64,000 nucleotides of DNA from Bin80 sp026709335 (GTDB lineage Bacteria > Bacteroidota > Rhodothermia > Rhodothermales > Bin80), in contig OZ241385.1 in assembly GCA_965200825.1 (NCBI GenBank), positions 930,001-994,000 of the forward strand, given 5' to 3'. The notes under the pieces were generated by a model. It did not search any database. It worked only from the letters and a program-made list of their open reading frames with translations, and was not told the DNA's origin. This document shows, one piece after another, positions 16,809-26,744 of this stretch; positions within the stretch are counted from its first letter, which is position 1; each line of letters opens with the position of its first letter. The translations under genes were made by a program, and so were the position numbers.

Positions 16809-19800
16809 TCAAGTTTTATTCAAAAACTGTTTCCGCTTAAAGAGGGACAGCATTGAAACCGAAGCAAGAGGCGCCAACAATGTTGATGCAATGAGGCCAG
16901 CTGTGACTGTGACGGCCAGACCGCCCCAAAAATCATCGGCATTTGGGAAAACTAATAAAGGTAACATCGCTGCGCAACTGGTTAGAGTAGTGGTCCACAT
17001 CGGGCGTAACCTTTCGCGGACCGCCAGTCGTGCCAAGATTGAAGGTTTACCATAAGGGCGAAGGCGCTGCAATTGCCTGAACCGATCGGTTAATAAGATG
17101 CTATCGTTAACAGCAATACCAATCAGAAGCACCACCCCGATAAACGCACCCTCAACGAAACTAATGTTTGTGAAGAGAAAGCCAAGACAGACACCAACAG
17201 CGGCGAGAGGGACACTAAGCATTACTACGAAGGGAAGGCGCCAGGATTCAAATACCGAGGCCGTTACCAGGAATACGAGTAAGAGCGTTGCCCCAAAAAT
17301 CCAGCCAAAAGCCCGCTTCGTTTCTTCGGTAAAAAACCAATCGTTCCCGTCTTCAATCCTGTACCCCGGTGGTACAGGAAAGGCATCAAGCGCAGCCTCC
17401 ATAAACTTTCGCCGCATCTGAAACGGTCCGCGATAATCTACGGACAGGTGTCGCACATATTGTTGATTTTCACGCTCAATTTCCGCCGCCATTTGAATGA
17501 TTTTATAGTCTGCAACCCCTGTGAGTCGAAGCATGGAACTGTCCCCAACAATTAAGGGGCGCTCTATAATCCGATCAATATCAAGTTCATCCGCTCGATC
17601 AACGATCAGGCGAATCGGGACTCGGGAATCACCTGCGATGTCTGCCCGCCAGAGGGGGCGGGTTGTCTCGAAGTATGGCCTCATTCGATAATTAATCCAG
17701 GCTGCACTTGCCCCTGTTCTGGCAGTAGCATCTGCAGTCCAATTGAACTGGATTACCTGTCGGGCCTGGCTGCGAATCCATGAGCTTCGTGTTGCATTCA
17801 GGTCAACCCCCTGAACACGGCGGCTTCTGCGTTTGACAAATTCCTCAAATTGATGAGCCAGCGCATCCAGATCTTCGTAGTTGGGGCCAAACAGGCGAAC
17901 GCTTGCCCCACCCATTCCTCCACCGCCTCCACTGTAGTACCCGGTTTGCGGAATAATCTCTCCCACAGAAACGGCCATTCCGCCCAGTAGAATTGCTCGA
18001 CCAACTAGTCTTCGCTGAAGGATATAGGGGCCGGGGGTTGCCAGGGAGCCTTTCTTAAATTCAATATTCAGGAAGGCATAATCTTCGGTAATACGCACAT
18101 CTGTTTGATAAACACTTTCTTCGGCTAATCCCATTCGTTCAAAATTCGCTATGAGCGAATCGCTGCGTTCAATCGTATTTCCTTTGGGAAAACGTAAGCT
18201 GACATAGATGCTTCTTCGTTCGGGGTATCCCCATGGCTTATAAAACGATACATTTCTGAAGAAGGGTCTAAGTATTCCACCCAACATTGGGTCAAGAGTC
18301 CCTCTGGTATCCTGAATGAATGAACTGCCCAGTGTAGAGTTGTAAATATTTGCAAAACGCCCTTTGATCTCGTTTGACCACCCTAAACGAGGCTCGCTAA
18401 TTTCTGTGGGGAGCTTCCAGAAAGGTGTTCCCAGTACTAAAATCAATGCCGTAAGAGTAATTTTGGGAAAACGAGCAACCACGGAGTAGGGAGTGGCAAC
18501 CGCCCTTCGGAGCCATTTCCACTCCGGCTTTTCGACGTGTGAGGGTAAAAATCGTACGACGACAGGCACAAAGGTAATCGCGCTGATTAACGAAATAAGA
18601 AGCGTGAGGCTCACAAGAACACCAAACGGCAAAAACAAATCCCGTAAGTCCCCGCTCAAATAAACCAGAGGAAGCATGACGGCCATGGTGCTTAATGTTC
18701 CGGCCAGAAGCGGTAGCCAAACTGCTTTTAACGCCTCTTGGGTTCGGACGATATGTAGCTCAAGCCCTTTCACTCCACGTGCGAGAAATTTTTGTTGTTG
18801 TAGAAGGAGTTGCTCAACCACCACTACGCTGTTATCAATGAGTAGGCCAAAAACAAGAACTAGCCCAGCGAGTGTGATGATGTTCAGAGAAAGGTCAAAG
18901 AGTTTGAAAAGAGCAAGGGAAGGCGCAAGAGCTACAACTACACTGAATAAAACAATCACCGTGGCTCGTATACTTTTGAGCATAAAGAGCAATACGAGTG
19001 TAACCAGAATCAACCCAATTCCACCACGTAGGGTAAGATCATCAAGTAATTCTCTGACGTTTTCGGTGCGGTCAACTACAACAAGTAGTCGTCCTCCCTC
19101 CGGTAGAGATTCCCGAAGATCCTCAATCCGTTCGTGAACAGTTTTCGCCACATCAATGATATGAGAGCCGCGAGTACGTTCCAAATCCAGAGCGACGGCA
19201 TTGAATCCGTCAATCCGTCGAATACTATGGCGGGGGGCAGGCCCCAGCTCCAGTTTGGCAATCTGGTCAAGGCGAATGGGTAGTTTATCCGGATTACTCT
19301 GGCTGACAATAATAGAGGATAGGCGATTTAGATCAAGCTCGGGCTTATTGATCATCAGATAAGCTCTTCCGCGAGCATCCATTCGGCCAAAAGCATGATC
19401 ACGCAATGCAGAAGTGATCTCGCTCATCACTTGTGAGTAGTCAATGCCGTAGGCATCCAGGCGATCCGGTTTCAGCGAAATCAGTAATTCTCGCTCACTG
19501 CCACCAGTGACTTCGACCAAGTCAATACCAGGGAGACTTTCGAACTTGGGTTTTAGGAGTTCATCCGCCGTTTTTCTCAGTTCATCAGGACTGTAAGGGC
19601 CAATAAACCTCAAGGTCATGAATCCTTGTACATCACGGAAAACTTCAGGAATTTGTTTAGTCAGACGGGGAGAAACATCTTCGGGTAGCTGATTTCTGAG
19701 TAGTGTCAGATTCTCCCCGATCTGGGTACTGAAAGTGCTCAGATCAATTTCCGGATCAACTTGAATTTGTATGTGTGAACGACCTTCCGATGAAAGACTG

Positions 19801-20078
19801 TTGATTTCAGCAATGCCGGGAACGGACTGAATCTCACGCTCAATAGGGGCAGTCACATACCGCTCAACTTGTCTGGGAGATGCCCCCGGCCAGTTCGCAG
19901 AAATACTTATACGGGGTAGTTCAGAGTTCGGAGAATATTCAATGGGGATGTCCAGGGCTGCCCAGATTCCGGCGAGAACAATAGCAGTGCACCAAGAAAT
20001 TACAGCAATGGGTCTTTTCAGAAGTCCAGCCGTTCCTTTACTGAGCATAGAGAGTGGGGCAGTTTTTGATTTCGACAA
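16809..20078 (-). CDS. RND-family efflux transporter permease
   Basis: A 1089-residue inner-membrane RND pump of the AcrB/HAE type, proton-driven. An N-terminal membrane helix is followed by a large periplasmic loop, a block of helices with the TM4 motif VFGLLIDNSVVVVEQ, a second periplasmic loop, and a second helix block with GIAVNDSILLTDRF. The TM4 proton-relay pair is Asp-Asn rather than AcrB's Asp-Asp. It has no adaptor gene beside it. It is divergent from the degenerate beta-propeller gene. Substrates cannot be assigned. Confidence 0.93.
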   Translation of the reverse strand: MSKSKTAPLSMLSKGTAGLLKRPIAVISWCTAIVLAGIWAALDIPIEYSPNSELPRISISANWPGASPRQVERYVTAPIEREIQSVPGIAEINSLSSEGRSHIQIQVDPEIDLSTFSTQIGENLTLLRNQLPEDVSPRLTKQIPEVFRDVQGFMTLRFIGPYSPDELRKTADELLKPKFESLPGIDLVEVTGGSERELLISLKPDRLDAYGIDYSQVMSEITSALRDHAFGRMDARGRAYLMINKPELDLNRLSSIIVSQSNPDKLPIRLDQIAKLELGPAPRHSIRRIDGFNAVALDLERTRGSHIIDVAKTVHERIEDLRESLPEGGRLLVVVDRTENVRELLDDLTLRGGIGLILVTLVLLFMLKSIRATVIVLFSVVVALAPSLALFKLFDLSLNIITLAGLVLVFGLLIDNSVVVVEQLLLQQQKFLARGVKGLELHIVRTQEALKAVWLPLLAGTLSTMAVMLPLVYLSGDLRDLFLPFGVLVSLTLLISLISAITFVPVVVRFLPSHVEKPEWKWLRRAVATPYSVVARFPKITLTALILVLGTPFWKLPTEISEPRLGWSNEIKGRFANIYNSTLGSSFIQDTRGTLDPMLGGILRPFFRNVSFYKPWGYPERRSIYVSLRFPKGNTIERSDSLIANFERMGLAEESVYQTDVRITEDYAFLNIEFKKGSLATPGPYILQRRLVGRAILLGGMAVSVGEIIPQTGYYSGGGGGMGGASVRLFGPNYEDLDALAHQFEEFVKRRSRRVQGVDLNATRSSWIRSQARQVIQFNWTADATARTGASAAWINYRMRPYFETTRPLWRADIAGDSRVPIRLIVDRADELDIDRIIERPLIVGDSSMLRLTGVADYKIIQMAAEIERENQQYVRHLSVDYRGPFQMRRKFMEAALDAFPVPPGYRIEDGNDWFFTEETKRAFGWIFGATLLLVFLVTASVFESWRLPFVVMLSVPLAAVGVCLGFLFTNISFVEGAFIGVVLLIGIAVNDSILLTDRFRQLQRLRPYGKPSILARLAVRERLRPMWTTTLTSCAAMLPLLVFPNADDFWGGLAVTVTAGLIASTLLAPLASVSMLSLFKRKQFLNKT

Positions 20079-20280
20079 AACGAATCATAGGGGTTAGGGT
20101 TCCGGAGGCTTATCGAAGGAGGGATATTCCTAAGCGATCTGAACCAGAATATCTTGGAAATATGAATTTCCAAGCAACTGTGTGATGAAGACAGAAGGAT
20201 CTGAAATACAATGATCGCAACTAATTTTGAAAACTTTCCGCAGTACAAGGATGCTATAATCACAACAAAATCCGCAATCA

Positions 20281-21417
20281 ATGAAATATGTTGATCTTCA
20301 CTCAATATGCATTTTTTCTGCTCTGTGTATTTTCGGTACAGTACATGCTCAATTGACATTCTCCACTTTCGAGTTTACCGAAATATTTACAATTGGAGAT
20401 GGGGCAGGTGAGGACAACATCCTGATTGAGAATCATGAATTCTCAGATATAGCTGTGAATAGCATGAATCAGATATTCATTGGCGGATATTCCAAGATAC
20501 CAGTGATGGCTTTTTCAAGTGAGGGGCGCTTTATCGGCTATGTAGGAAGAGAGGGAGAAGGCCCCGGTGAATTTGAAGACAGTGGAAGTTTAATCATTGG
20601 GCCGGGGGATTTCATTTACGTATATGATACAACCATTGATCATCTAGTGATATTTGAGCCCGAAAACTTCCGCTACGCTTACAGCATGAATACGATTGAC
20701 AGGTATTTAAGCGCTTCTAGTCCGAATCAGTTAGTCGATGTCACCGAGAGAGGGTATCTTTTTATACTCAGCACTCCATGATAGCCCCGGGGGATGAACC
20801 GGGCATAGAACCTGATGAGCAAAGATATCATGTACTCAACTTGTTGGATCGTCACAGTTCCATAATCAAAGCTTCTTTAGCAAAACTGCCTAGCCTCAAG
20901 ATGGCTGTGGCCACAACCTCCAACTCTATCAGAGTAATGCCACTTCCTTTTGGCAAAGATTCGTTTTTGGCCATAAAAATGATCTGCTGTATGCTGGATG
21001 GAATGAATTTATTGAAATTTTGGTGCTTTCAGAAACTGGTGAAGTGATACGAACTGTTAAGAGGCCACACGAAGCTGTGCCTGTTACGCGCAAAAAGATC
21101 TAGACTGTCATATCCGAGAGGAACTGATCTAGGAAAGATCGCAGGGCAATTCTCGATCTAAAACCTGATACCAAACCTACTATGATGCACTGATCGTTGA
21201 TGATAAGGGATATGCCTGGATCAGGGAATATCTCGACGCCGAGTTTGCGAAATGGCTGATTCTTGACTCGAACAGCAATCTTGTTGATGAACTGGAGTTA
21301 CCTGCGAATCTGCTTCTGAAGTTAATCAAATCGAAACGTGCCTATGCGAGTATCAATTCCGAGACACAAGAGCCATATCTTACCGTATATTCCATCACGG
21401 GTAACGGCTTAAAATAG
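20281..21417 (+). pseudogene. Decayed 6-bladed beta-propeller secreted protein gene
   Basis: The first frame (20281-20781) encodes a signal peptide and the start of a 6-bladed beta-propeller protein, including GRFIGYVGREGEGPGEF, then stops. Homologous content continues in another frame from about 20778 (DEPGIEPDEQRYHVLNLLDR), in a third frame from about 20945 (NDLLYAGWNEFIEILVLSET), and returns to the first frame around 21180 (ALIVDDKGYAWIREYL) to a TAG at 21415-21417. Three frame changes over one recognisable protein make this a pseudogene. Intact relatives are outer-surface or periplasmic proteins of Bacteroidota with no established role. Confidence 0.82.
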
Positions 21418-21434
21418 GTCAGAAGAGTATAGAA

Positions 21435-21450
21435 TGGCACAATTCTTGCC
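21435..21450 (+). promoter_or_regulatory. Candidate sigma-54 (-24/-12) promoter
   Basis: TGGCAC-N5-TTGCC at 21435-21450 matches the sigma-54 consensus, with exactly 10 bp between the invariant GG and GC pairs. It lies about 220 bp upstream of the RND adaptor start. The final base is C instead of the usual A/T. No sigma-54 activator gene is in the window. Confidence 0.35.
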
Positions 21451-21671
21451 AGTGAAACTTGTCATGACCTGATCATCTTTATGAGTGAATGGCTGGCCGT
21501 AATGGCATAGCATGACTTCTGTGGTATTGGCATTACTTGTCAGCATGACTGAAAAAGTGATTTCGTATAAAAATCCGATATTTTTGATCAAGTTTTATGA
21601 ACCAAGCCAGCGTAGTCAAGTAAAGATGACATGGGGAAATGGTGTGGAGGATTGCTTTCTGATTTAGATCT

Positions 21672-22949
21672 ATGCCGAATAAATCACGTTCATCTTCGCG
21701 CAAAGTCAAGCCATGGCACATTTTCGGTGTCGTATTGGCATTGGCTTCGGCGGGTCTTGTAGTGTATGGTATATGGCCTGCCATAGTTGGGGAGGGGGAA
21801 GATGGAGACAGAGCTGTAACCGAAGAACCTGAAGCTGCCCGTGCTCCCGTTGAGGTATTGGTTTTGGAGCGCGGAGAGTTCCCGCTTCGTGCGGAGGCAA
21901 CCGGACACCTTGCGCCTTGGCGACAATCAAAAATCAGTGCAGAGATTAGTGGACTGATTCTCGAACGGCCAATAGAAGAAGGGCAGCGCGTGCAGGCTGG
22001 GCAGGTTCTATTACGTCTGGATGACCGTGAATCCGAAATCCTTTTGGCCGAAGCCGAGGCCGCTCTTCTTCAGGCACGGGCAGATTATGCTGTCCAGCTC
22101 AGCAATGCCGGAGAATTAGCCACAATGGATACGACTCAACTTGCCGAAGCCAGAAAACAATTGAAACATGCCGAAATGGCATTCTCCGAGGGAACGATTA
22201 CAGAGCCGGAGTTGAATCGTGCTAAGAGATACTTTGAAGCAATAGATGTATTGGTTGGGAATCGTCGCGGAGATGTAGCCGCTGTGGCTACGAATCTGAC
22301 TCAGCGGGAACAACAGGTAGAAAAGGCGCGCTTGCAATTGGAGCGTACAAAAGTTGTTGCCCCGTTCAGTGGCCGAATCGCAGATCTTCAGGTGGAGAAA
22401 GGGCAACATGTAGGAGGTGGAACTCATCTTCTTACCCTGCTTGACGATAATCGTATGAAGGTATCCGTAGATGTTTTAGAGGGCGACTTGGTGCATATAA
22501 CCCCTGGTGTCAGCGCGAATGTTGTCGTTCCAAGTTACAGTGATGAAGTTTTTCAAGGTTATGTGCATGCAGTAAATCCTTTGATAGATCCAAAGACAGG
22601 CTCTGGGCGCATTACCGTAGCTCTGCGAAATCCAGGTGGACGACTTGTTTCAGGTCTGTATGCAGATGTGGCCTTAGAGACCAATCGCTTACAGGATCGA
22701 ATAGTAGCTCCCTCGGAGGCAGTGATTGTTCGGCAGGGCAGGGATGTTGTTTTTCTGGTAAAGGGAGGTCGGTCGTACTGGATGTATGTGATCGTGGGTG
22801 AACGATCAGGAAATTTCACGGAGATCATTCGCGGAGATCCTCCTAGTATCGTAGAGCCGGGAGACTCTTTGATCGTTACGGGAAACTATGCACTGGCGCA
22901 TGATGTCCCCGTCGACATTACAGGGATAGTTGAATTGGGGGTTCAGTGA
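21672..22949 (+). CDS. RND efflux periplasmic adaptor subunit (membrane fusion protein)
   Basis: A 425-residue adaptor of the HlyD/AcrA type linking the inner-membrane pump to an outer-membrane channel. A membrane anchor lies at about 14-36. The lipoyl half APWRQSKISAEISGLI is followed by a helical hairpin rich in Glu/Ala/Gln (about 120-215), the second lipoyl half VVAPFSGRIADLQVEKGQHV, then beta-barrel and membrane-proximal domains. It precedes the RND permease by 31 bp in the same direction, so the two form an operon. Confidence 0.94.
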   Translation: MPNKSRSSSRKVKPWHIFGVVLALASAGLVVYGIWPAIVGEGEDGDRAVTEEPEAARAPVEVLVLERGEFPLRAEATGHLAPWRQSKISAEISGLILERPIEEGQRVQAGQVLLRLDDRESEILLAEAEAALLQARADYAVQLSNAGELATMDTTQLAEARKQLKHAEMAFSEGTITEPELNRAKRYFEAIDVLVGNRRGDVAAVATNLTQREQQVEKARLQLERTKVVAPFSGRIADLQVEKGQHVGGGTHLLTLLDDNRMKVSVDVLEGDLVHITPGVSANVVVPSYSDEVFQGYVHAVNPLIDPKTGSGRITVALRNPGGRLVSGLYADVALETNRLQDRIVAPSEAVIVRQGRDVVFLVKGGRSYWMYVIVGERSGNFTEIIRGDPPSIVEPGDSLIVTGNYALAHDVPVDITGIVELGVQ

Positions 22950-22980
22950 GGTTCAACCGATCCGTCTATTCTGACCGGGT

Positions 22981-25900
22981 ATGAAATCCTTTATTTCTTC
23001 TTGCCTGAATCGTCCGGTTGCTGTCACTGCCTTTTATATCTTGGCTATGGTATTGGCTGTCGTTGCCTATGTGCGGCTGCCAGTAGCCCTTCTTCCTGAT
23101 TTGCGATATCCCGGACTGGTCGTATGGACTAGCTACCCCGATGTGCCGCCAGACAGAGTAGAACGGGCCGTGACAGAGCGGATTGAACAGGCCGTTGCTG
23201 GAACTGCAGGATTGACACGAATTACGTCCCGTACACTGCTTGGCGGTAGTCTTGTCCATATGCAATTCGGCTGGAATTCAGATTTGGATCTGGCGCTGCT
23301 GGATGTAAGGGAGAACTTGGATCGACTGGGAGATCTATTCCCGAGAGAAGCTTCTAGGCCGGCTGTACTTCATCTTGATCCAGGGGATCGCCCAATCATG
23401 GTGATTGCGCTCCGATCTAGGGATGATTTAGTCGGTGAAAATACCCCCGAGGATCTGGTAGAACTCAAGCGCAGGGGACGTGATTTGATTGCTCGACGCC
23501 TAGAGCAGCTTGGCGATGTCGCACGCGTTCAGGTTACGGGTGGGTTTGATCGGAGGATTGAGGTTGAGATTGATCCAGATCAGAAACTCGCATATGGAAT
23601 TGGTTTGAGGCAGATTGCGAGTCAGCTTGAAGGATCCAATGTAGCACTGCAAGGTGGGGTCATTCGTCGTGGCCCGTTTCGATATCCGGTTGAAATTAGT
23701 GGCGAGTTCAAGGATACCGAGGATATTGCAGAAACGATTATTTCTACACGAAATAATATCCCGATCCGATTGCGGGATATTGCAAAGGTGCGGGATGGAG
23801 TTGCCGATCGGCGTGGAATGGTTCGACTGGATGGAGCTGAAACACTTCTACTCCTGGTTGAGCGGAAAGCAGATGCGAATGTAGTTCGAGCAGTTGAAGA
23901 AATTCGCATGGTTCTGGCCGAATTAGAGGAAGAGTATGAACAGATTTCGCTGGAGGTGATCGTGGACGAGAGTGAATTCATCAAAGGAGCAATAGGAGGT
24001 GTGACTCAAGCTGTGCTTCTTGGAGGGATTCTGGCAATTTTCGTTTTGTTTACCTTCTTGAGACGTTTAAGAGCCCTTTTGGCTGCTGCTGTCGCTGTGC
24101 CGTTATCATTGGGTGTTACTCTTGTGTTTTTTGAACCACTGGATGTAACCTTCAACATGATTTCGCTCAGCGGTTTGGCATTAGGGGCCGGGATGTTGGT
24201 TGACAATGCCATTGTTGTGATTGAGAATATTTCTCGACTACGTGAGCAGGGACAGTCTTTGCTACAGGCTGCACGCAACGGTGCATCAGAAGTAGCCGGC
24301 GCCATCACTGCGAGTACGCTAACTACTATTGCAGTTTTTTTGCCGATCACACTTGTAGAAGGGCTTGCAGGTCGACTCTTCAGAGATCAATCTTTGGCGG
24401 TTGTTTGTTCTCTATTGGCATCGTTGCTTGTAGCATTGACGGTTGTTCCTCTGATTGTTTCGCGAGGCAAATCGTCCTCTGCTTCAACTCTACATCAATC
24501 TGCCACAGGATCAAGGTGGCTGGCACGTTATGAGCGAGCCCTTTCTTGGAGTTTGGATCATCGCTGGGCGGTGATGATGTTTTGTACTCTTTTGCTAATG
24601 GGAGCTGGATTATTGATTATAAACCTGCCTCGTGAAGTGATTCCCAAAACAGAGCAGGGGCGTGTTGATGTACGGATCACATTGCCTACGGATGCAGATC
24701 TTAGCATGGTTGCAGCACGCGCCGGAGATATTGAGACACAGGCTAGATTCAGAGGTTGGGCTGAAAGAGTGCTGGCAGATCTCGGCGAGCGTGACCAAGC
24801 TCGCCTTGACCTAGATCCACGTCCACCTTATGAGGGAGATATTACGTTATTATTGCCGTCAGGTCAGCGCGCGGACGAAACTCTTCTGAATTTACAATCT
24901 CTGAACTTGCCAAATGATGTTTCCATCAAGGCACAGCGTGTCGAAACCCAGCTTGAGCAACTGTTGACCGTGAGTGATGCGGATCTACTCATTGATTTGG
25001 TTAGTGAGGATCGGCGTGATGCAGAAGTAGTTGTAGATCGTGTACAGCAACTGCTGGAAACTCGCCCCGAATTGGCCAACGTACGTAGAACGGATGCAGC
25101 CTCGGTTCCGACATACCAGTTGACATTCAATCGAGGTGTAATGAATCGTTATGGTGTAGACGCCAGAACTCTTACCTCGTATATCGAGGCGGGTGCAAGA
25201 GGAAGTATTGCCACTACACTCAAAACCGTCAATGAAGAGGTCCCCATTGTTATTCGATCCCGCTACATTGACTCAATTGAACGATTATTGTCAGAGCAAA
25301 TTCCTGTGCGTGAGGGACTCATGCCCCTCGGTGCTTTCGTTACGGCAGAGTCTATACCTCTCCCTGCTGCCCTCGTACGAGTAGGGCAGGCTTCTGTTGT
25401 CAGGCTAACCGCCGATATTGGACAGGGATATGATCTTGCGCTATCTATCAGGGCAGTAAATGAGGTCACAGAAAAAGTACTCCCGGTTACAGTACGGAGC
25501 CGTGTGGGTGGCTCGGTTGAAGTGTTCCAGCAAAGCCTGATTGGTGTTGCCTGGAGTCTTGTGCTGAGTTTATTACTCGTATATCTGATCTTGGCAGCTC
25601 AATTCGAAAATCTTCTTCAACCATTGATTATCCTGATATCCGTACCTCTGGCAGGTGCAGGGGTCGCTTTTGTTCTTGGGATCACAGGCCAGTCTATCAA
25701 TCTGATGAGCCTTATGGGCACAGTTGTACTTGTCGGGATTGTTGTCAATGACGCGATTATCAAGACAGATTTTATTAATCAGCGTCGTGCGGCAGGAATG
25801 TCAATTCGTGAGGCGATTCTTGCAGCAGGGCATGATCGTGTGCGGCCGATTCTCATGACGACCATTACAACCGTATTGGGATTATTACCTCTGGCGTTGG

Positions 25901-26028
25901 GATTTGGTCAAGGAGCCGAGCTACGTGCACCCCTGGCAATTGCTATCGTCGGTGGTTTGACCAGTGCATCCCTGTTGACACTTTTTATTGTTCCAGTCTT
26001 GTATAGCATTGTTTCTCGCATGAAATGA
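22981..26028 (+). CDS. RND-family efflux transporter permease
   Basis: A 1015-residue proton-driven inner-membrane RND pump. The N-terminus MKSFISSCLNRPVAVTAFYI is typical. The TM4 block GAGMLVDNAIVVIENISRL and the late VLVGIVVNDAIIKTDF block are intact, with two periplasmic loops between helix bundles. It is cotranscribed with the adaptor upstream. No TolC-type outer-membrane gene follows; the 716-bp region downstream is non-coding or decayed. Confidence 0.95.
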   Translation: MKSFISSCLNRPVAVTAFYILAMVLAVVAYVRLPVALLPDLRYPGLVVWTSYPDVPPDRVERAVTERIEQAVAGTAGLTRITSRTLLGGSLVHMQFGWNSDLDLALLDVRENLDRLGDLFPREASRPAVLHLDPGDRPIMVIALRSRDDLVGENTPEDLVELKRRGRDLIARRLEQLGDVARVQVTGGFDRRIEVEIDPDQKLAYGIGLRQIASQLEGSNVALQGGVIRRGPFRYPVEISGEFKDTEDIAETIISTRNNIPIRLRDIAKVRDGVADRRGMVRLDGAETLLLLVERKADANVVRAVEEIRMVLAELEEEYEQISLEVIVDESEFIKGAIGGVTQAVLLGGILAIFVLFTFLRRLRALLAAAVAVPLSLGVTLVFFEPLDVTFNMISLSGLALGAGMLVDNAIVVIENISRLREQGQSLLQAARNGASEVAGAITASTLTTIAVFLPITLVEGLAGRLFRDQSLAVVCSLLASLLVALTVVPLIVSRGKSSSASTLHQSATGSRWLARYERALSWSLDHRWAVMMFCTLLLMGAGLLIINLPREVIPKTEQGRVDVRITLPTDADLSMVAARAGDIETQARFRGWAERVLADLGERDQARLDLDPRPPYEGDITLLLPSGQRADETLLNLQSLNLPNDVSIKAQRVETQLEQLLTVSDADLLIDLVSEDRRDAEVVVDRVQQLLETRPELANVRRTDAASVPTYQLTFNRGVMNRYGVDARTLTSYIEAGARGSIATTLKTVNEEVPIVIRSRYIDSIERLLSEQIPVREGLMPLGAFVTAESIPLPAALVRVGQASVVRLTADIGQGYDLALSIRAVNEVTEKVLPVTVRSRVGGSVEVFQQSLIGVAWSLVLSLLLVYLILAAQFENLLQPLIILISVPLAGAGVAFVLGITGQSINLMSLMGTVVLVGIVVNDAIIKTDFINQRRAAGMSIREAILAAGHDRVRPILMTTITTVLGLLPLALGFGQGAELRAPLAIAIVGGLTSASLLTLFIVPVLYSIVSRMK

Positions 26029-26744
26029 GCCATACTGTTACATCGGCAGAGATTGATGAATCTATTAAAACTTCGATATACATCCAAGTGAATTAACAGA
26101 CGAAGCACTAGACACAGGTTGTCTTAATTCGCAAATTGTTGCGATACGGTTATTCTACTATGGTATCCTATGTACATTCCCCCCTCTTTCCCTTGTATTC
26201 TCTTGCTTTTTCTGGTTTCAATTATTCATGCATAAACCATTGACCAGATTCTCCAAGCCGCAGAACATCTGAAACTAATACCCTCCAGTAAGTAAGACTC
26301 GAAACAAGGTATCGTAGATGTTGAGAAATTGTATCTATAGCAGTAGTAGCCCGTGGATAAAACCTGTTACAAAAATAGGGAAGCTTAATTAGCCAGAAAA
26401 ATCCCCATTCTTATCCCAGAATGCTTGAAAATAGCCGTCTACAGTACATTTTTTCTATCAAAAATCAATACCAAAAACTGCTACCCAATTTTTTTGGACT
26501 TTGTCTGCGGGTTGCTATTCTCCCATGATACGACTACACCATAAGGCCGCAAGATTAATTCGTATTAATTGGGTTGAATCGAAAAATCGTGAAGCTAAGT
26601 TGTTATTTCATCAACTCTTTAGGCCGAGTGAGGTTTTTTCCGTAAATCCATGAAAACGGAAAATCAACAAAAAAAGAAGTTTGACTATCAAAAGAATCGT
26701 TTATACCGCTTTAATTTGAAGTTATTGTCACCAAAAAGGATAAC
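26029..26744. other. Long intergenic region with inverted repeats and a leader-like remnant
   Basis: A 716-bp gap with no intact gene. A perfect inverted repeat TCGCAA-ATTG-TTGCGA lies at 26129-26144. An ATG at 26170 opens a signal-peptide-like run (PSFPCILLLFLVSIIHA) that stops after 21 codons, with a short protein-like stretch continuing in frame beyond the stop. This could be the remnant of an exported-protein gene. The rest shows frequent stops in all frames. Confidence 0.4.
26636..26663. promoter_or_regulatory. Inverted repeat upstream of the mmsA-like gene
   Basis: TTTTCCGT at 26636-26643 pairs with ACGGAAAA at 26656-26663 around a 12-nt loop, about 80 bp before the aldehyde dehydrogenase start. 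The position fits an operator or a short leader hairpin; no regulator is adjacent. Confidence 0.3.
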
